In this document: one piece after another, positions 7,287 to 16,530 of the stretch
Position numbering within the stretch: the first letter of the stretch is position 1
Layout: each line of letters starts with the position of its first letter
NCBI RefSeq assembly: GCF_000243315.1
Contig: NZ_JH597761.1
Location: 769,656 to 833,655 of the forward strand
Length of the DNA: 64,000 bases
Direction of reading: 5' to 3'
Origin: Metallosphaera yellowstonensis MK1
Lineage (GTDB): Archaea > Thermoproteota > Thermoprotei_A > Sulfolobales > Sulfolobaceae
Notes under the pieces: model-generated
What the model was told of the DNA's origin: nothing
The model's input: the letters and a program-made list of their open reading frames with translations, nothing else
The model's database searches: none
Made by a program: the position numbers and the translations under genes

Positions 7287-7874
7287 CTATAATCTCTCGG
7301 CATTGGACGGTTCGCCAAATATTTCGGCCATCTTGAGGTAGGAGAAGTAGGCTATGCCGAAGTTCCCTCCCTGGCCTACAAAAACAGGTGTACGTCCTAT
7401 TTTAACTTCTCTCCCCACACCAACTACCTCTTCGTGGTCAGCCAAGGAGTATGCTGCCCTCAGGGTTAGAAGGAAGGAGCCCATTCCGGGTCTGGGACTA
7501 TCGGGCGGGGAGAACGGTATTACTATTTTCCTGTCAGCGAGCTCGAAGAGTTTTGAGCGAGGGTTAGCCGTGATGAGGAGTATCTTTCCCTTCCCCCTCT
7601 GTCTTTCAGCCAGGGATCTAAGTACCCTCGGTCTACCTGAAACGGAGATTATTAAGAGTGGTTTCCTGAAGTTCCACCCCAAGAGCTCGTACGGATCCAC
7701 ACACCTGAACCTTCCCTTGGTGACGCCTTCCAGGGCCAGGCACACTGCATAAGAGTCACCCGCACCTGTGACCAATCCCTCCCTGAGCCTCTCATCCACG
7801 CTCACAGACGTCCTCTGAGCCTCCTCAACTTCCCTCTTCAACTCAGAGATGACCGACATTACGTAGACTGACAT
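7287..7874 (-). pseudogene. 5' two-thirds of a SIS-domain (sugar isomerase-type) gene
   Basis: The 195-aa product contains the SIS-domain hallmarks: VTGAGDSYAVCLALEG near residue 36, a PLLIISVSGRP strand-loop near 72, and ILLITANPRSKLFELAD near 97. It stops five codons into the element end. SIS proteins bind sugar phosphates and act as isomerases or regulators. The missing C-terminal third lies at 5100-5353. A TATA-like GTTTTTATTTAC (about 7887-7898) fits initiation near 7867, which makes the second ATG (7859) a good alternative start. The truncated protein lacks the final helix-strand part of the fold. Confidence 0.75.
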
Positions 7875-7969
7875 CCTGTAGGGGTTGAGTAAATAAAAAC
7901 TTGAAACAGAAAACTCAACTCTCCTCTAAACTGCACTAGGCGAAGGAGTGAGCTTTGTGGGGGCTCAGG

Positions 7970-8255
7970 GGTGTTTACCCGTGGCGTAACTTACCTTCTT
8001 TAACCACTTCTAATTCCGCCACGGGCACCCCTCCTAAGGGGTCATACACGGTCACCCCCAGATCACTGGGGCTGGTCGAGGTAAACTTCAATACCCTCCC
8101 ATCCAACTTCTCCCATCCTCGTGAGCAGTGCCCGTCATCGGTCGGGAGATCGTCAAGAGAGAATTCTTGGGTAATACTACATGAACATGACCGACGTCAA
8201 AACGATATTTATAAAATTGAAAATAACGAGTAGTTACGTGAAAGAGTTACAGTCT
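7970..8255 (-). mobile_element. Short non-autonomous IS607-type element, copy c (about 286 bp)
   Basis: This is the minus-strand copy of the elements at 2207 and 52782. Its right end GTTACGCCACGGGTAAACAC reads leftward at about 7971-7990 and its left end AGACTGTAAC at 8246-8255. The internal sequence is more diverged than between the other two copies. It still contains GATGACGGGCACTGCTCACG and the tnpB tail. It lies between the SIS fragment and the amidohydrolase-like gene. Confidence 0.75.
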
Positions 8256-8430
8256 GTGGAGTACATCCCTCATCTCGGTAGCTCCAAGAACTCCATCCAA
8301 TTCTCCGATGACGAGAAGTTGAGGCGTCGATTTCTCGCACAATAAGGGGGAGATGTGCGGAGAGCGGCAAGATCATTCACGAGAGGAAAACTTGGAGAAC
8401 TCCTCAGGTCGAGGAGGCGTTTAGAAGTAG
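8256..8430 (+). pseudogene. Possible 3' remnant of an unidentified gene
   Basis: Plus-strand reading gives IQFSDDEKLRRRFLAQ in one frame, and after a shift GKIIHERKTWRTPQVEEAF ending SRK before a TAG near 8428. Both pieces look protein-like and the first begins right at the element border. A gene decapitated by the insertion and then frameshifted would explain this. The family is not recognised and the call is weak. Confidence 0.25.
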
Positions 8431-8486
8431 AAAATAGGAGAGGAGAAATTAAACTTAATTTATGGTTCAACCTGACTGAGAATAGG

Positions 8487-9620
8487 TTGAAGATACTAAT
8501 AACCTCAGGTTTAGCTTACCTTAAGGACGGACCTGTGAAGGGCGCTAACATAGGGGTAAACGAGTCCCGGGTTGAGGCCATAACCAAGGAGATCCCACCA
8601 GACTTCGAGGACGCCGAGCTCCAAATAGGAGGAAAGGATAGGATAGTCTCTCCAGGTTTCGTGACCACCCACACTTATCTCTCCCTCTACCCCTTCAGGT
8701 ACTCTCTGGTCTCAGGGAAGTTAAACGTCAACGATTTAGTATCAGTGTTAACCCCTAAGGATATCTATTCGCTGTCGCTGTTGGCCTCTTATCACCTCTT
8801 GAGAAGCGGCGTCACGGCCGCAGTGACTGCAGATCCCAGCCCAGAGAGCGCAGCCAGGGCCATGATGAGCGTGGGACTTAAACCTTTCCTGGCTGTGGGA
8901 GTTGGGTGCAACTGGGGCCCCTCAGATTGGAAGAGGGAATTCAAGGTCCTGAGGGAGAGGTGGGGAGGACCAGAGGGAAGGGTACTCTTAAAGATATGTG
9001 ACCAGCAGGAGTTGGAGGAGGCCCTCCATGTGGCGTCCGAAGCTAGAGTTCCGGTACTTCTGGACAGGCTCGTCACCTTAGAGGGCATCTCCCAAGTGCC
9101 CAACTACACTACAGCCCTCGGAGGAGGATCCAGACAGGATCTGGAGGCGGTGAAGCGACTGGGGGCCGGGCTCTCTTTCCTCCCATCAATGGAGGTGTGC
9201 AAGTTCACTTTGGGTTCCTTCTCACCGTCGATATCTCTGGACGCTAGTTTGAGGTATGATGCCAGGGTGGAACTGGGTTTCGCTATCTCTAGGCTGACGC
9301 TGACTCCAGATGAGGCGTTCAAGGCACTGACTTCGTGGGGTTATCAGGCTCTAGGTATTAAGGGATCCCTCGAGGTGGGAGCTGTACCAGACTTGGTTGT
9401 GTTTCAGGTCGGGGAACCACCTAGCTATCCCCTGGATAGGAGTTCCCCGTATGAGACACTCATCTTCTCCACTGGGGTGCCTGAGACCGTAATAGTGGGA
9501 GGGGAGCCAGTTTTAGACGGGGGAGTTCCCCTAAACGTAGGGATCAAGGACATCGAGGAGGCGGAGGAGGTAGTCCAGGAGATTGCAGGAAAGAGGATCA
9601 GTTCTCTGGAAAAGGGTTGA
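8487..9620 (+). CDS. Amidohydrolase-fold protein lacking the metal ligands
   Basis: A TTG at 8487 is chosen because the protein then starts on the usual first strand (ILITSGLAYL). An AT-rich AAACTTAATTTAT lies about 25-30 bases upstream. Family landmarks are RIVSPGFVTTHTYLS (about residue 55), a LLRSGVTAAVTA strand, and the C-terminal LTPDEAFKALTSWGYQALGI followed by GSLEVGAVPDLVVF. Active amidohydrolases have HxH after PGF; here it is H-T-Y. The later metal-binding His residues and the catalytic Asp are also not seen. It is probably a pseudoenzyme or uses a changed chemistry. The gene end overlaps the tRNA methyltransferase gene by about 38 bases. Confidence 0.75.
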   Translation: MKILITSGLAYLKDGPVKGANIGVNESRVEAITKEIPPDFEDAELQIGGKDRIVSPGFVTTHTYLSLYPFRYSLVSGKLNVNDLVSVLTPKDIYSLSLLASYHLLRSGVTAAVTADPSPESAARAMMSVGLKPFLAVGVGCNWGPSDWKREFKVLRERWGGPEGRVLLKICDQQELEEALHVASEARVPVLLDRLVTLEGISQVPNYTTALGGGSRQDLEAVKRLGAGLSFLPSMEVCKFTLGSFSPSISLDASLRYDARVELGFAISRLTLTPDEAFKALTSWGYQALGIKGSLEVGAVPDLVVFQVGEPPSYPLDRSSPYETLIFSTGVPETVIVGGEPVLDGGVPLNVGIKDIEEAEEVVQEIAGKRISSLEKG

Positions 9621-10377
9621 GGTAGTTGGGGACATAGCCATCGTGGGGGTCCCCTTCAACGCTGACGAAGAGGAACTCAGACGTTTCGCAGAGGAGATGA
9701 TGAGGAGAACTGGGGTGAGGGCGGTCTGGGGGAAGAAGAGGGATACGTCCGGAGATTTCAGACTTCCGACTTATGTTCACCTGGCCGGTGAGAGGCGTAG
9801 CGAGACCTTATATAGGGAACACTCCTGCGTCTATTTCCTGGACATAACTAAGGTGTTCTTCTCTTCCAAGCTCTCCTACGAGCACCGAAGGATAGCCAAG
9901 ATGGTCAGACGTGGGGAAGTTGTGGTAAACATGTTTGCGGGCTTCGGGCCCTTCTCCATCCTCTCCTTCAAGCTAGGTCAACCAAAGGTGGTCTACTCTA
10001 TTGATATTAATCCCTATGCATATTATTATATGATTGTAAATATCGAATTGAATAAGACCTACGGTGTGATTCCAATGTACGGAGACGCCTTTAGGAGGTT
10101 GAAGGAGCTGGGAGTGGTGGACAGGATAATCTCGCCGTTGCCTGAGAGAGGCAAAGAAGTTTACTGTGAGGCCATGGAGCATCTCAGGAGCGGAGGATAC
10201 CTTCATCTATTTGTCGAGATTAAAGTCGAGAGGGGCGAGGATCCCTTAGAGAGGGCACTGAGGGAGTATCCTGCAGAGGGTGGAAGAGTGGTGAGGAGCG
10301 TGAATCCCTCAACCTACCACGTGGTCTTGGACATAAGGAAGGGTGAGAGCGTTTCTCCTTATAAGTCAGTTTGCTGA
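9583..10377 (+). CDS. trm5: Trm5-family tRNA (guanine-N1)-methyltransferase
   Basis: This 264-aa protein has the Trm5/Taw2 layout. The first 90 residues form a substrate-binding part (WGKKRDTSGDFRLP, HLAGERRSETLYREHSC). The S-adenosylmethionine-binding part follows, with VNMFAGFGPFSILSFK and VVYSIDINPYAYYYM. Trm5 methylates G37 of tRNA, and relatives act in wyosine synthesis. In place of the usual NLP motif it reads RIISPLPERG, so a Taw-type or Trm5a-type specificity cannot be excluded. The TTG start overlaps the upstream gene. Confidence 0.85.
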   Translation: MQERGSVLWKRVEVVGDIAIVGVPFNADEEELRRFAEEMMRRTGVRAVWGKKRDTSGDFRLPTYVHLAGERRSETLYREHSCVYFLDITKVFFSSKLSYEHRRIAKMVRRGEVVVNMFAGFGPFSILSFKLGQPKVVYSIDINPYAYYYMIVNIELNKTYGVIPMYGDAFRRLKELGVVDRIISPLPERGKEVYCEAMEHLRSGGYLHLFVEIKVERGEDPLERALREYPAEGGRVVRSVNPSTYHVVLDIRKGESVSPYKSVC

Positions 10378-10389
10378 AACCTTCATCCA

Positions 10390-10623
10390 ATGGAGTTCAA
10401 CTTGAGAGATCTGGAGGACATGAACTTGGGCGTAATAGCCTGTCAAAGGAAGAGGGTGGAGGTGGGGAACTATCGCATAGTCTTCCGGAGGAGAAAGGTA
10501 GAGGGCGACTACATGTATCTGGTGGAGCTCTCACTGGGAGGAAAGGTAATAGAGAGGGGAGCCTTCACGGACTTCAGGGAGGCTACAATTTTTGCTGGGA
10601 GATTGTTCAGGGCGTTACTGTGA
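10390..10623 (+). CDS. Hypothetical protein (77 aa)
   Basis: It starts 12 bases after the tRNA methyltransferase gene and appears to be in the same transcript. The protein is basic in the middle (QRKRVEVGNYRIVFRRRKV) and has an alternating strand pattern followed by a C-terminal helix FREATIFAGRLFRALL. No family is recognised. Codon use matches its neighbours. Confidence 0.6.
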   Translation: MEFNLRDLEDMNLGVIACQRKRVEVGNYRIVFRRRKVEGDYMYLVELSLGGKVIERGAFTDFREATIFAGRLFRALL

Positions 10624-10672
10624 GGTTGAAATGCTTTTTATCTTTCCCGGGAGATGTGGGGCCTGAGGAGAG

Positions 10673-11959
10673 TTGTCAAAGGACGACGTACTCGAGGCGC
10701 TGAAGTCTGGGAGAATAGATTACGTGAGGGTGGAGTTCATAGATCTCTTGGGGAACGTCAGGGGCAGATCTTTGAGGAGGGCAGAGTTCGAGAAGGTCAT
10801 GGGTCAGGATATGGGGGTGCCCTACGCCGAGTCCCTCGTGTTATTAGATTACTTGGACAGACCCATCAAGTCCAAGTATGAGGACATAATAGCCATGCCA
10901 GATCCACAGTCCTTCATTATTATTCCTTACTTGGAGAGGACGGCCAGGGTTCTCTCCTACCTCTTCTCCCCAGACGGTACGCCTTCGAAGTTCTGTACTA
11001 GGGGGATACTTAGGAGCGCCGTACAGAAGCTTGAGGAGATGGGTTTGGAGTTGGAGATCTCCTTCGAACCGACCTTCTATCTATTGAAAAAGGATCAAAA
11101 GGGCATGGTTCCATCGGATTTCGGCAAGGCCTTCTCACCAGAGGGACTCATGGAGGAACAGGGCTTCCTGAAGGACGTCATAAAGTACTTGGAATTGGTG
11201 GGGGTTCAGGTCGAGATGATAAATAAGCACTACGGTCCGGGGCAGTACGAGATCACCTTCTCGGCAAGGGACGCCATATCATCTGCAGACTCGTTGATAA
11301 CAGCCAGGGAGATTATAAGGGATGTGGCCAAAATCTACAGTCAAGTAGCTACATTCATGCCTAAGCCCTTCTCTGACCTCCCGGGGAGTAGCATGGACAT
11401 CTACATCAAGATAAAGAGAAAGGACGGTTCAGACGCGATGTTAGATCCCAACGATCCTAAGGGGATAGGTATCAGCAGGGTCGCCTACAGTTTCTTCGGT
11501 GGTATACTAGAACACATAGGGAGCATAATAGCCATAGCCTCTCCAACCATTAACTCGTACAAGAGGTTCAGGGAGGTAATAACTCCGAACCTTGGGGGAA
11601 TAGGTCAAGAGAGGCACTTCATAATCAGGATCCCGAGCAACTTTAGGGAGTCGAAATCCCTGGAGTTTAGGCTGGCAGACCCCCTAGCCAACTCCTACCT
11701 ACTGCTAGCCTCCCTCATATTCTCAGGGATAGAGGGAATGGAGAAGGGGGCAGATGTGGAGGTCAACGAGGTGGTCACCACCATACCCAAGGACATGAGA
11801 GAGGCGTTAAACGTGTTGGATGGAGACTCATCCCTGAAGTTCTCTCTTGGAACTGAGCTCATATCCTCGTTCCTCGAACTCAAGAAGAGGGAACTAGAGA
11901 GTTACGAAAACTATGTCTCTGAGTGGGAGAGGGAAGCTTACCTTAAGGCAGGATGGTAA
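10673..11959 (+). CDS. Glutamine synthetase-like protein with altered active site
   Basis: The 428-aa protein aligns along its length with glutamine synthetase, with the beta-grasp start ([17 protein letters not shown]), KYGPGQ-like [32 protein letters not shown] and [14 protein letters not shown]. Several metal or substrate residues are changed: EPEFF reads EPTFY, HE before GPGQ reads HY, GSGMHxH reads GSSMDIY, and the NRS segment is QERHF. It may be a GlnA-like ligase for another amine or a non-catalytic paralogue. The TTG start is preceded by GAGGAG. It is followed with slight overlap by a dehydrogenase. Confidence 0.85.
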   Translation: MSKDDVLEALKSGRIDYVRVEFIDLLGNVRGRSLRRAEFEKVMGQDMGVPYAESLVLLDYLDRPIKSKYEDIIAMPDPQSFIIIPYLERTARVLSYLFSPDGTPSKFCTRGILRSAVQKLEEMGLELEISFEPTFYLLKKDQKGMVPSDFGKAFSPEGLMEEQGFLKDVIKYLELVGVQVEMINKHYGPGQYEITFSARDAISSADSLITAREIIRDVAKIYSQVATFMPKPFSDLPGSSMDIYIKIKRKDGSDAMLDPNDPKGIGISRVAYSFFGGILEHIGSIIAIASPTINSYKRFREVITPNLGGIGQERHFIIRIPSNFRESKSLEFRLADPLANSYLLLASLIFSGIEGMEKGADVEVNEVVTTIPKDMREALNVLDGDSSLKFSLGTELISSFLELKKRELESYENYVSEWEREAYLKAGW

Positions 11960-12921
11960 TGCTGGCAGCAATATTGAGGGAATTCGGCAAACCCCTGACT
12001 CTCGAGGAGATGGAAGTCCCCCATGGTGTCATGAAGGTCGGAGCCACAGGTCTCTGCCACGGAGATTTGCACATAATTATGGGAGAGTGGAGTTGGGACC
12101 TGGGGATCAAGCCCCCTCTCATCCTGGGACACGAAATTGCACTGGAGGGGGAGGACGGGACGTCCCTCCTGCTATATAACGCGAGAGGGTGTGGTAAATG
12201 TAAGGTGTGCTCTAAGGGTTTCCCCCAATTCTGCGAGAGGGTGAGGGTACTAGGTGTTCACGAGCACGGTGGATTCGCGGAGTACGTCCAGATCCCAAGT
12301 GGATACCCCCTAGTGCCGGTGAAGGGGGAAGCCTTTGAAGTAGCTCCCTTGGCTGACGCTGGCGTCACAGCCTACAATAGCGTGAAGGGGATAGGAGAGG
12401 GCGACAGCGTGGCGGTGTTAGGGACCGGGGCGGTGAGCATGTTCGCTGTCCAGATGCTCTCCATTAAGGGGGCAGAAGTCACCGTGGTGGGAAGGAACGA
12501 GAGGAAGCTGTCCAAGATGTTGGAGTTAGGGGCGTCAGAGGTGGTCAAGGCCAAAGGAGAGTACTCCACCGCCTTAGGAGAGGCCTACCCTAGGAGGAAA
12601 TTCGACTACGTCATAGACTACGTGGGGAGCGACAGTTCACTGAGGGACGCGCCTTGGCTGTTGTCAAGGATGGGGGAGCTGAGGTTAGTGGGAGAATTCG
12701 GTGGGGAACTTAACGTTTCGGGTCAGCTACTTGTCCTGAGAGGGATAAGGGTTAGGGGAGTTCTATACGGAACCCTCAGGGACTTGATCTGGGTGAAGAG
12801 ACTGTTCGAGAGAGGATCGTTAAGACCCATCTCGGTACCCTACACCCTATCTGAGATCAACGAGGCAATATCTGACTTGATGGAGGGAAGGGTAGTGGGT
12901 AGGGCAGTGATAGTACCTTAA
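11953..12921 (+). CDS. Zinc-containing alcohol dehydrogenase (MDR family)
   Basis: This 322-aa protein shows the catalytic zinc site ([10 protein letters not shown] with Cys, LGHE with His-Glu) and a structural zinc cluster [15 protein letters not shown]. The NAD(P)-binding motif is [15 protein letters not shown], followed by [20 protein letters not shown] enzymes interconvert alcohols and aldehydes or ketones. The start codon overlaps the end of the glutamine synthetase-like gene, so the two are probably co-translated. It converges with rtcA (4-base overlap). The substrate cannot be told. Confidence 0.9.
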   Translation: MVMLAAILREFGKPLTLEEMEVPHGVMKVGATGLCHGDLHIIMGEWSWDLGIKPPLILGHEIALEGEDGTSLLLYNARGCGKCKVCSKGFPQFCERVRVLGVHEHGGFAEYVQIPSGYPLVPVKGEAFEVAPLADAGVTAYNSVKGIGEGDSVAVLGTGAVSMFAVQMLSIKGAEVTVVGRNERKLSKMLELGASEVVKAKGEYSTALGEAYPRRKFDYVIDYVGSDSSLRDAPWLLSRMGELRLVGEFGGELNVSGQLLVLRGIRVRGVLYGTLRDLIWVKRLFERGSLRPISVPYTLSEINEAISDLMEGRVVGRAVIVP

Positions 12922-13928
12922 GTCCCCTCAGTTTTACATTCCAGAAAGAACGGCCTCTCTCCCCTCAAGGTTATGTTCACGTTCAAGAACTTCCGGATTA
13001 CCTCCAGGTTCGTCTTCGCATGCTCCGTGAGCTGTGCCCCCGTGTACCTGAGATTGTTGAGGGCGCACAGCACCATGAGCATGTCTGACATGTGTCTGTC
13101 TAAGGCTCCTCCGCTGGACATGTCCTGGAGCAGTTGTTCAGCTGCCCTCTCTCCCACGATCTCAGCCATGACTCCCCTCTCCCCTAACGCACTGCCTCCC
13201 ATCAATGAGTCACCTACTGCCACCACTACTATCCCTGAGCCCTTGCTACCCACTTCATCAATCTCCAACTCTATGTGAACTGGTTTGCCGAACTTTTCCA
13301 AGTGCCTCCTGGCTGAGTCCGCCTGCCTCCTGGCTATATCTCCCGGCAGGGAGGACACATGAGACACTCCTACAAATTTCGTGGCCTCTCCCATCTCCGT
13401 GAGTGAGAGGGGTGTAGGGTTTCCCCTCACGTTCTCAAGAACAATTTCTCCACCCCCTTGAGGGTAGTGCCCCCTTCTCGAGACCCTGAGTTCTGCTCTC
13501 ATCCCCATTTTCTCCAGGATGGGAAGGTAGACCAGTCTCATGTAATCTACCGGGGGAGATAGGGGGACGTCAGTACCTCCCCTTAGAGTCAGTCTCACAT
13601 TTCTGTTCAGTATTACCGGGAGGGCGGTCATGGCTATCAGGACTACGCTCCCAGCAGTGCCCACATCCAAGGAGTAGTTCCCTTCCTGAACCTCTCCTGG
13701 CACGAACTCCAGTTCCGTGGAACCCAGGAAGTCACCTCTAACCTTTGCCTTTGCCAACAACTTCATCACCCTTACGGCCGACAGGTGCTGGTGCTGTAAC
13801 CCAGGGTTCTTTCTTTTAGCCCTTATGTTTCTCATCTTGAATGGCCTCCCTGTGAGAACTGACAAGGTGAGTGAAGTCCTAAGTATCTGACCTCCTCCCT
13901 CACCGAAAGATCCATCTATCTCTATCAC
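12918..13928 (-). CDS. rtcA: RNA 3'-terminal phosphate cyclase
   Basis: The 336-aa protein begins IEIDGSFGEGGGQILRTSL, the diagnostic RtcA start. It has GLQHQHLSAVRVM, LDVGTAGSVVLI, GGTDVPLSPPVDYM, HYPQGGGEIV and, near the C-terminus, DRHMSDMLM with the catalytic His (HMxD) that becomes adenylated. RtcA converts RNA 3'-phosphates into 2',3'-cyclic phosphates using ATP. It is divergent from the small gene at 13943, with only 14 bases between, and so shares a promoter region with it. Confidence 0.95.
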   Translation of the reverse strand: MIEIDGSFGEGGGQILRTSLTLSVLTGRPFKMRNIRAKRKNPGLQHQHLSAVRVMKLLAKAKVRGDFLGSTELEFVPGEVQEGNYSLDVGTAGSVVLIAMTALPVILNRNVRLTLRGGTDVPLSPPVDYMRLVYLPILEKMGMRAELRVSRRGHYPQGGGEIVLENVRGNPTPLSLTEMGEATKFVGVSHVSSLPGDIARRQADSARRHLEKFGKPVHIELEIDEVGSKGSGIVVVAVGDSLMGGSALGERGVMAEIVGERAAEQLLQDMSSGGALDRHMSDMLMVLCALNNLRYTGAQLTEHAKTNLEVIRKFLNVNITLRGERPFFLECKTEGT

Positions 13929-13942
13929 GTCTTATCAACCAA

Positions 13943-14386
13943 ATGGAAGTCAGGGTGAAATTAAAGCCTCTAGCCAGGGTGCTCGGTAGGGAGGAGTTGA
14001 TAGTTATACCAATTGCGGAACACGGTAGGTTCGTCCTGACCCTCAACTTCTACGAGGACGTCGAGGACGGGAGGAGAGGGAGGCTAGTGCTAGTGGAGGA
14101 CAGGTTCGGTATGTTGACGCAGGTGAGGGTTATTGAGGGTGACAAGGTGAACGTTGAGGCAGAAGGGGTGAGGGAAGCTATGGAAGTGCTCTCCAAGGTC
14201 ATTAGGATCGAGAGGTGGAACATGGGCAAAATCATCCCCCTGATACTTAATCCTGAGTTCAGGAATGAGCCTCGCAGTATGAGCAGGGGAGTGAGGGGAT
14301 ACGTGAACTACGTGAGCAGGTATGGAACTCCCGACACTGAGAAACTGAGGGGCATACTGACTCTTCTAGTGGAGGAAGTCCTCTAG
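13943..14386 (+). CDS. Hypothetical protein (147 aa)
   Basis: It starts at an ATG 14 bases from the divergent rtcA start. The N-terminal half is strand-rich (VRVKLKPLARVLG, IAEHGRFVLTLNFYE), and the middle has a VNVEAEGVREAMEVLSKVI helix. The 3' end overlaps the polymerase gene by 21 bases on the opposite strand. No family is recognised. The protein is rich in Arg and Glu as expected for a thermophile. Confidence 0.65.
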   Translation: MEVRVKLKPLARVLGREELIVIPIAEHGRFVLTLNFYEDVEDGRRGRLVLVEDRFGMLTQVRVIEGDKVNVEAEGVREAMEVLSKVIRIERWNMGKIIPLILNPEFRNEPRSMSRGVRGYVNYVSRYGTPDTEKLRGILTLLVEEVL

Positions 14387-15418
14387 GGTTGAGGTCTTGA
14401 CGACCTTTCCTAACCTCACTCCAACTCTCCTCAATTTCCTCCCGTCCTTCTCCAGTAGCTTCATCAGTAAACTCATGGCCTCTTCCTTTGCCCTGTCTGA
14501 GGATAGGGCGAAGGTGTAACTCCTTCCCCTGCTGACGATATCCAGGTCTTCCATTATACCTATCACGTAGATCTCCTGAGGTAGACCGTCCACTTTCTTG
14601 TAGGCCTCCTCCACCGCCCTGTGAAGGAAGGGTCTAATCTCCTCAGGATCCCTCGTGTTTCTGGGGAGGGTCAAGTATCTCCCCATGTGGTGTCTCTCCC
14701 TCGGTTTCACCGGTTCCTGGAACGTGTTATTGGCTAGGCTGAGGAGATAGAGGGCCTTACTTTTACCTACCAGTCGCGAGAGCTCATTTAGCCCCACTTT
14801 CCTCAATTGCCCTAACTTGTTTATTCCCTTCTCCAAGAGGGCCCTTTCAGTGACCTCCCCCACTCCTGGGATCTCCCCCACGTCCAGGTTCTCCAGGAAA
14901 CTCATGACTTCCTCCGGTCTGATAACTCCTAGACCCCCAGGCTTGTTCCTGTCGGCAATTACCTTGGCCAACACCTTATTTGGGGCTACCCCCATGCTCA
15001 CCGACAATCCTTCCCTCTCCTTGATTTCAGTCTTAGCCCTGAGGGCCAACTCGATGGCCTCCTGGAAGTTCCTCACCCTCCTTGTGACGTCCATGTAGGC
15101 CTCATCTATACTGGCTACCTCCACCACGTCCGCATATCTCCCCAGGATTGTCATCACTCTGTCACTGACCTGTTGATAAAGTTCCTTCCTCATCCTGAGG
15201 AACACTACGTCCTTGGAGATTTCCTTGGCCTTCTTTATGGGAATCCCCGCCTTTATCCCCAACTTTCTCGCCTCGTAGTTTGAGGTGGCCACTGCACCAC
15301 TGTCCTCAGATCTTCCAGAGAAAACACACACAGCAACAGGCTTGCCCTTAAGCGATGGATTCATGATCTCCTCCACCTGTGCGAAGAAGTAGTCCATGTC
15401 TACAAATACTACTATCAT
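14366..15418 (-). CDS. dpo4: Y-family translesion DNA polymerase (Dpo4/Dbh type)
   Basis: The 350-aa length matches Sulfolobus Dpo4/Dbh. Catalytic carboxylates are visible in FVDMDYFFAQVEE at the N-terminus and ASIDEAYMDVT near residue 105. YEARKLGIKAGIP, KVLAKVIADRNKP and the helix-hairpin segment VGEIPGVGEVTERAL follow, and then a little-finger domain. Such enzymes bypass damaged bases with low fidelity. It overlaps the PfkB kinase gene by 4 bases (ATGA), so the two form an operon. Confidence 0.95.
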   Translation of the reverse strand: MIVVFVDMDYFFAQVEEIMNPSLKGKPVAVCVFSGRSEDSGAVATSNYEARKLGIKAGIPIKKAKEISKDVVFLRMRKELYQQVSDRVMTILGRYADVVEVASIDEAYMDVTRRVRNFQEAIELALRAKTEIKEREGLSVSMGVAPNKVLAKVIADRNKPGGLGVIRPEEVMSFLENLDVGEIPGVGEVTERALLEKGINKLGQLRKVGLNELSRLVGKSKALYLLSLANNTFQEPVKPRERHHMGRYLTLPRNTRDPEEIRPFLHRAVEEAYKKVDGLPQEIYVIGIMEDLDIVSRGRSYTFALSSDRAKEEAMSLLMKLLEKDGRKLRRVGVRLGKVVKTSTLEDFLH

Positions 15419-16245
15419 CTACAAATTACTTTAGGATTCATGCTTTTCAGTTTTTCTTCAACCTCTTTCAACTTGGGGGAACTTATTCCTCCCAGCCTCG
15501 TCACCTTGATCCCAGAAGCTACGATAGCTAACCTGAGTGCCTCCTCAATCGGTCTGTCGGCGACATAGACAACGTTGAAGGCAGCGTCAAAGACATCTCC
15601 AGCTCCTGTGGTGTCCACAGCGTTAACCTTGATGGACTCGGCCCTGCACTCCACCCCGTCTCCGAAGACTTCAGCTCCCTCCTCACCCTTCTTGATCACT
15701 GTCAGCTTAGAGTTGATCCTGGAACCCAACCTCTTGTACTCCTCCTGGTTTACGAAGATTACGTCCACCCTCTCGCCACTGTATTCAGAGGCATATGGCC
15801 CAGGATCGTAGCTCACCAATTTCGCTCCCTCGTCGTACACCACTGAGGAAGGGGGTATAGAGGCGAAGTGTATTACGTCAAATATCCCCCTCAGTTTACT
15901 TACGTCCTCGGCTGTAGGCATCAGTCTTGGATTACTCCTCCTTATCATTGAGATCTTACCGTCGTTCCTCAGAAAGATGACGGCGACATTGGGCTCCTCG
16001 TCCAGCTCCTCTAGGTAGTCCAATCCTACACCTTCCTCGGCTAGAGGGGACATCAAAGCCTTGACTAGTGGTGTTCTCCCTACCTTGGCGTATACCTTCG
16101 AGCTGTGGCCCAACCTAGCCACCGCGACCGCATAATTTGTCGCTGAGCCACCTGGGAAGAACTCGATGAGATCCGTGTATTGAGGGGAGTCTGGACTCGG
16201 AATCTGGTCTGCCCTGACTATGACGTCTATGTTAAGCTTACCCAC
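15415..16245 (-). CDS. PfkB-family carbohydrate/nucleoside kinase
   Basis: This 276-aa protein carries the PfkB glycine pair motif FFPGGSATNYAVAVARLG near the N-terminus and the catalytic DTTGAGDVFDAAF near residue 214, where the Asp is the base. The family phosphorylates sugars such as fructose, ribose or 2-keto-3-deoxygluconate. The GTG start at 16245 is the only normal start after an in-frame TAA; it leaves the first strand short. The sugar cannot be told from sequence alone. It is upstream of and overlaps the polymerase gene. Confidence 0.85.
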   Translation of the reverse strand: MGKLNIDVIVRADQIPSPDSPQYTDLIEFFPGGSATNYAVAVARLGHSSKVYAKVGRTPLVKALMSPLAEEGVGLDYLEELDEEPNVAVIFLRNDGKISMIRRSNPRLMPTAEDVSKLRGIFDVIHFASIPPSSVVYDEGAKLVSYDPGPYASEYSGERVDVIFVNQEEYKRLGSRINSKLTVIKKGEEGAEVFGDGVECRAESIKVNAVDTTGAGDVFDAAFNVVYVADRPIEEALRLAIVASGIKVTRLGGISSPKLKEVEEKLKSMNPKVICR

Positions 16246-16530
16246 AGCTAAATGGACCGGGACAGTCAGTTAGCCGCCACCTCTTCACAATTCTGACCCA
16301 AAGGTACTCATCACTAGACTGGGCAGATATAAGATTACCCAGTTATTTAGCCTCCACCAGTTCCAGATGAGAAATCCAGTCCTTAAATACTCGTGAAACC
16401 TACTGATCGTGAAACCCCCACGTCTGGGACCGTTGTTGAATTGCCCACCGTGAGGGAGGGGATGGATAGCTCCTTTTAGAAATGTTTTTAGATATTAATA
16501 TAACATATTCTTTATAGGCATATTCTTTTA
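16246..16530. other. Intergenic stretch between a kinase and IS remains
   Basis: No gene is seen. Minus-strand promoter candidates for the PfkB kinase are GGTAATCTTATATCTG (about 16324-16339) and AGTATTTAAGG (about 16381-16391). A tandem TCGTGAAAC occurs twice near 16390-16414. An AT-rich TTTAGATATTAATATAAC block precedes the relic tnpB. Confidence 0.4.

Larger units (their letters stand above)
5354..7288 (-). mobile_element. Decayed IS607-family element (about 1.93 kb)
   Basis: It carries, in the minus direction, a broken serine-recombinase gene (tnpA, 6660-7250) followed by a frameshifted tnpB (5364-6688). The right end finishes GCCACGGGTAAACACTGG and the left end starts near TATAGCACTTTCACGTGAC. 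The borders are fixed by the way the SIS gene halves rejoin. No target duplication is evident, as expected for IS607. The size is close to the roughly 1.9-kb IS607 elements known from Sulfolobus. Confidence 0.85.
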
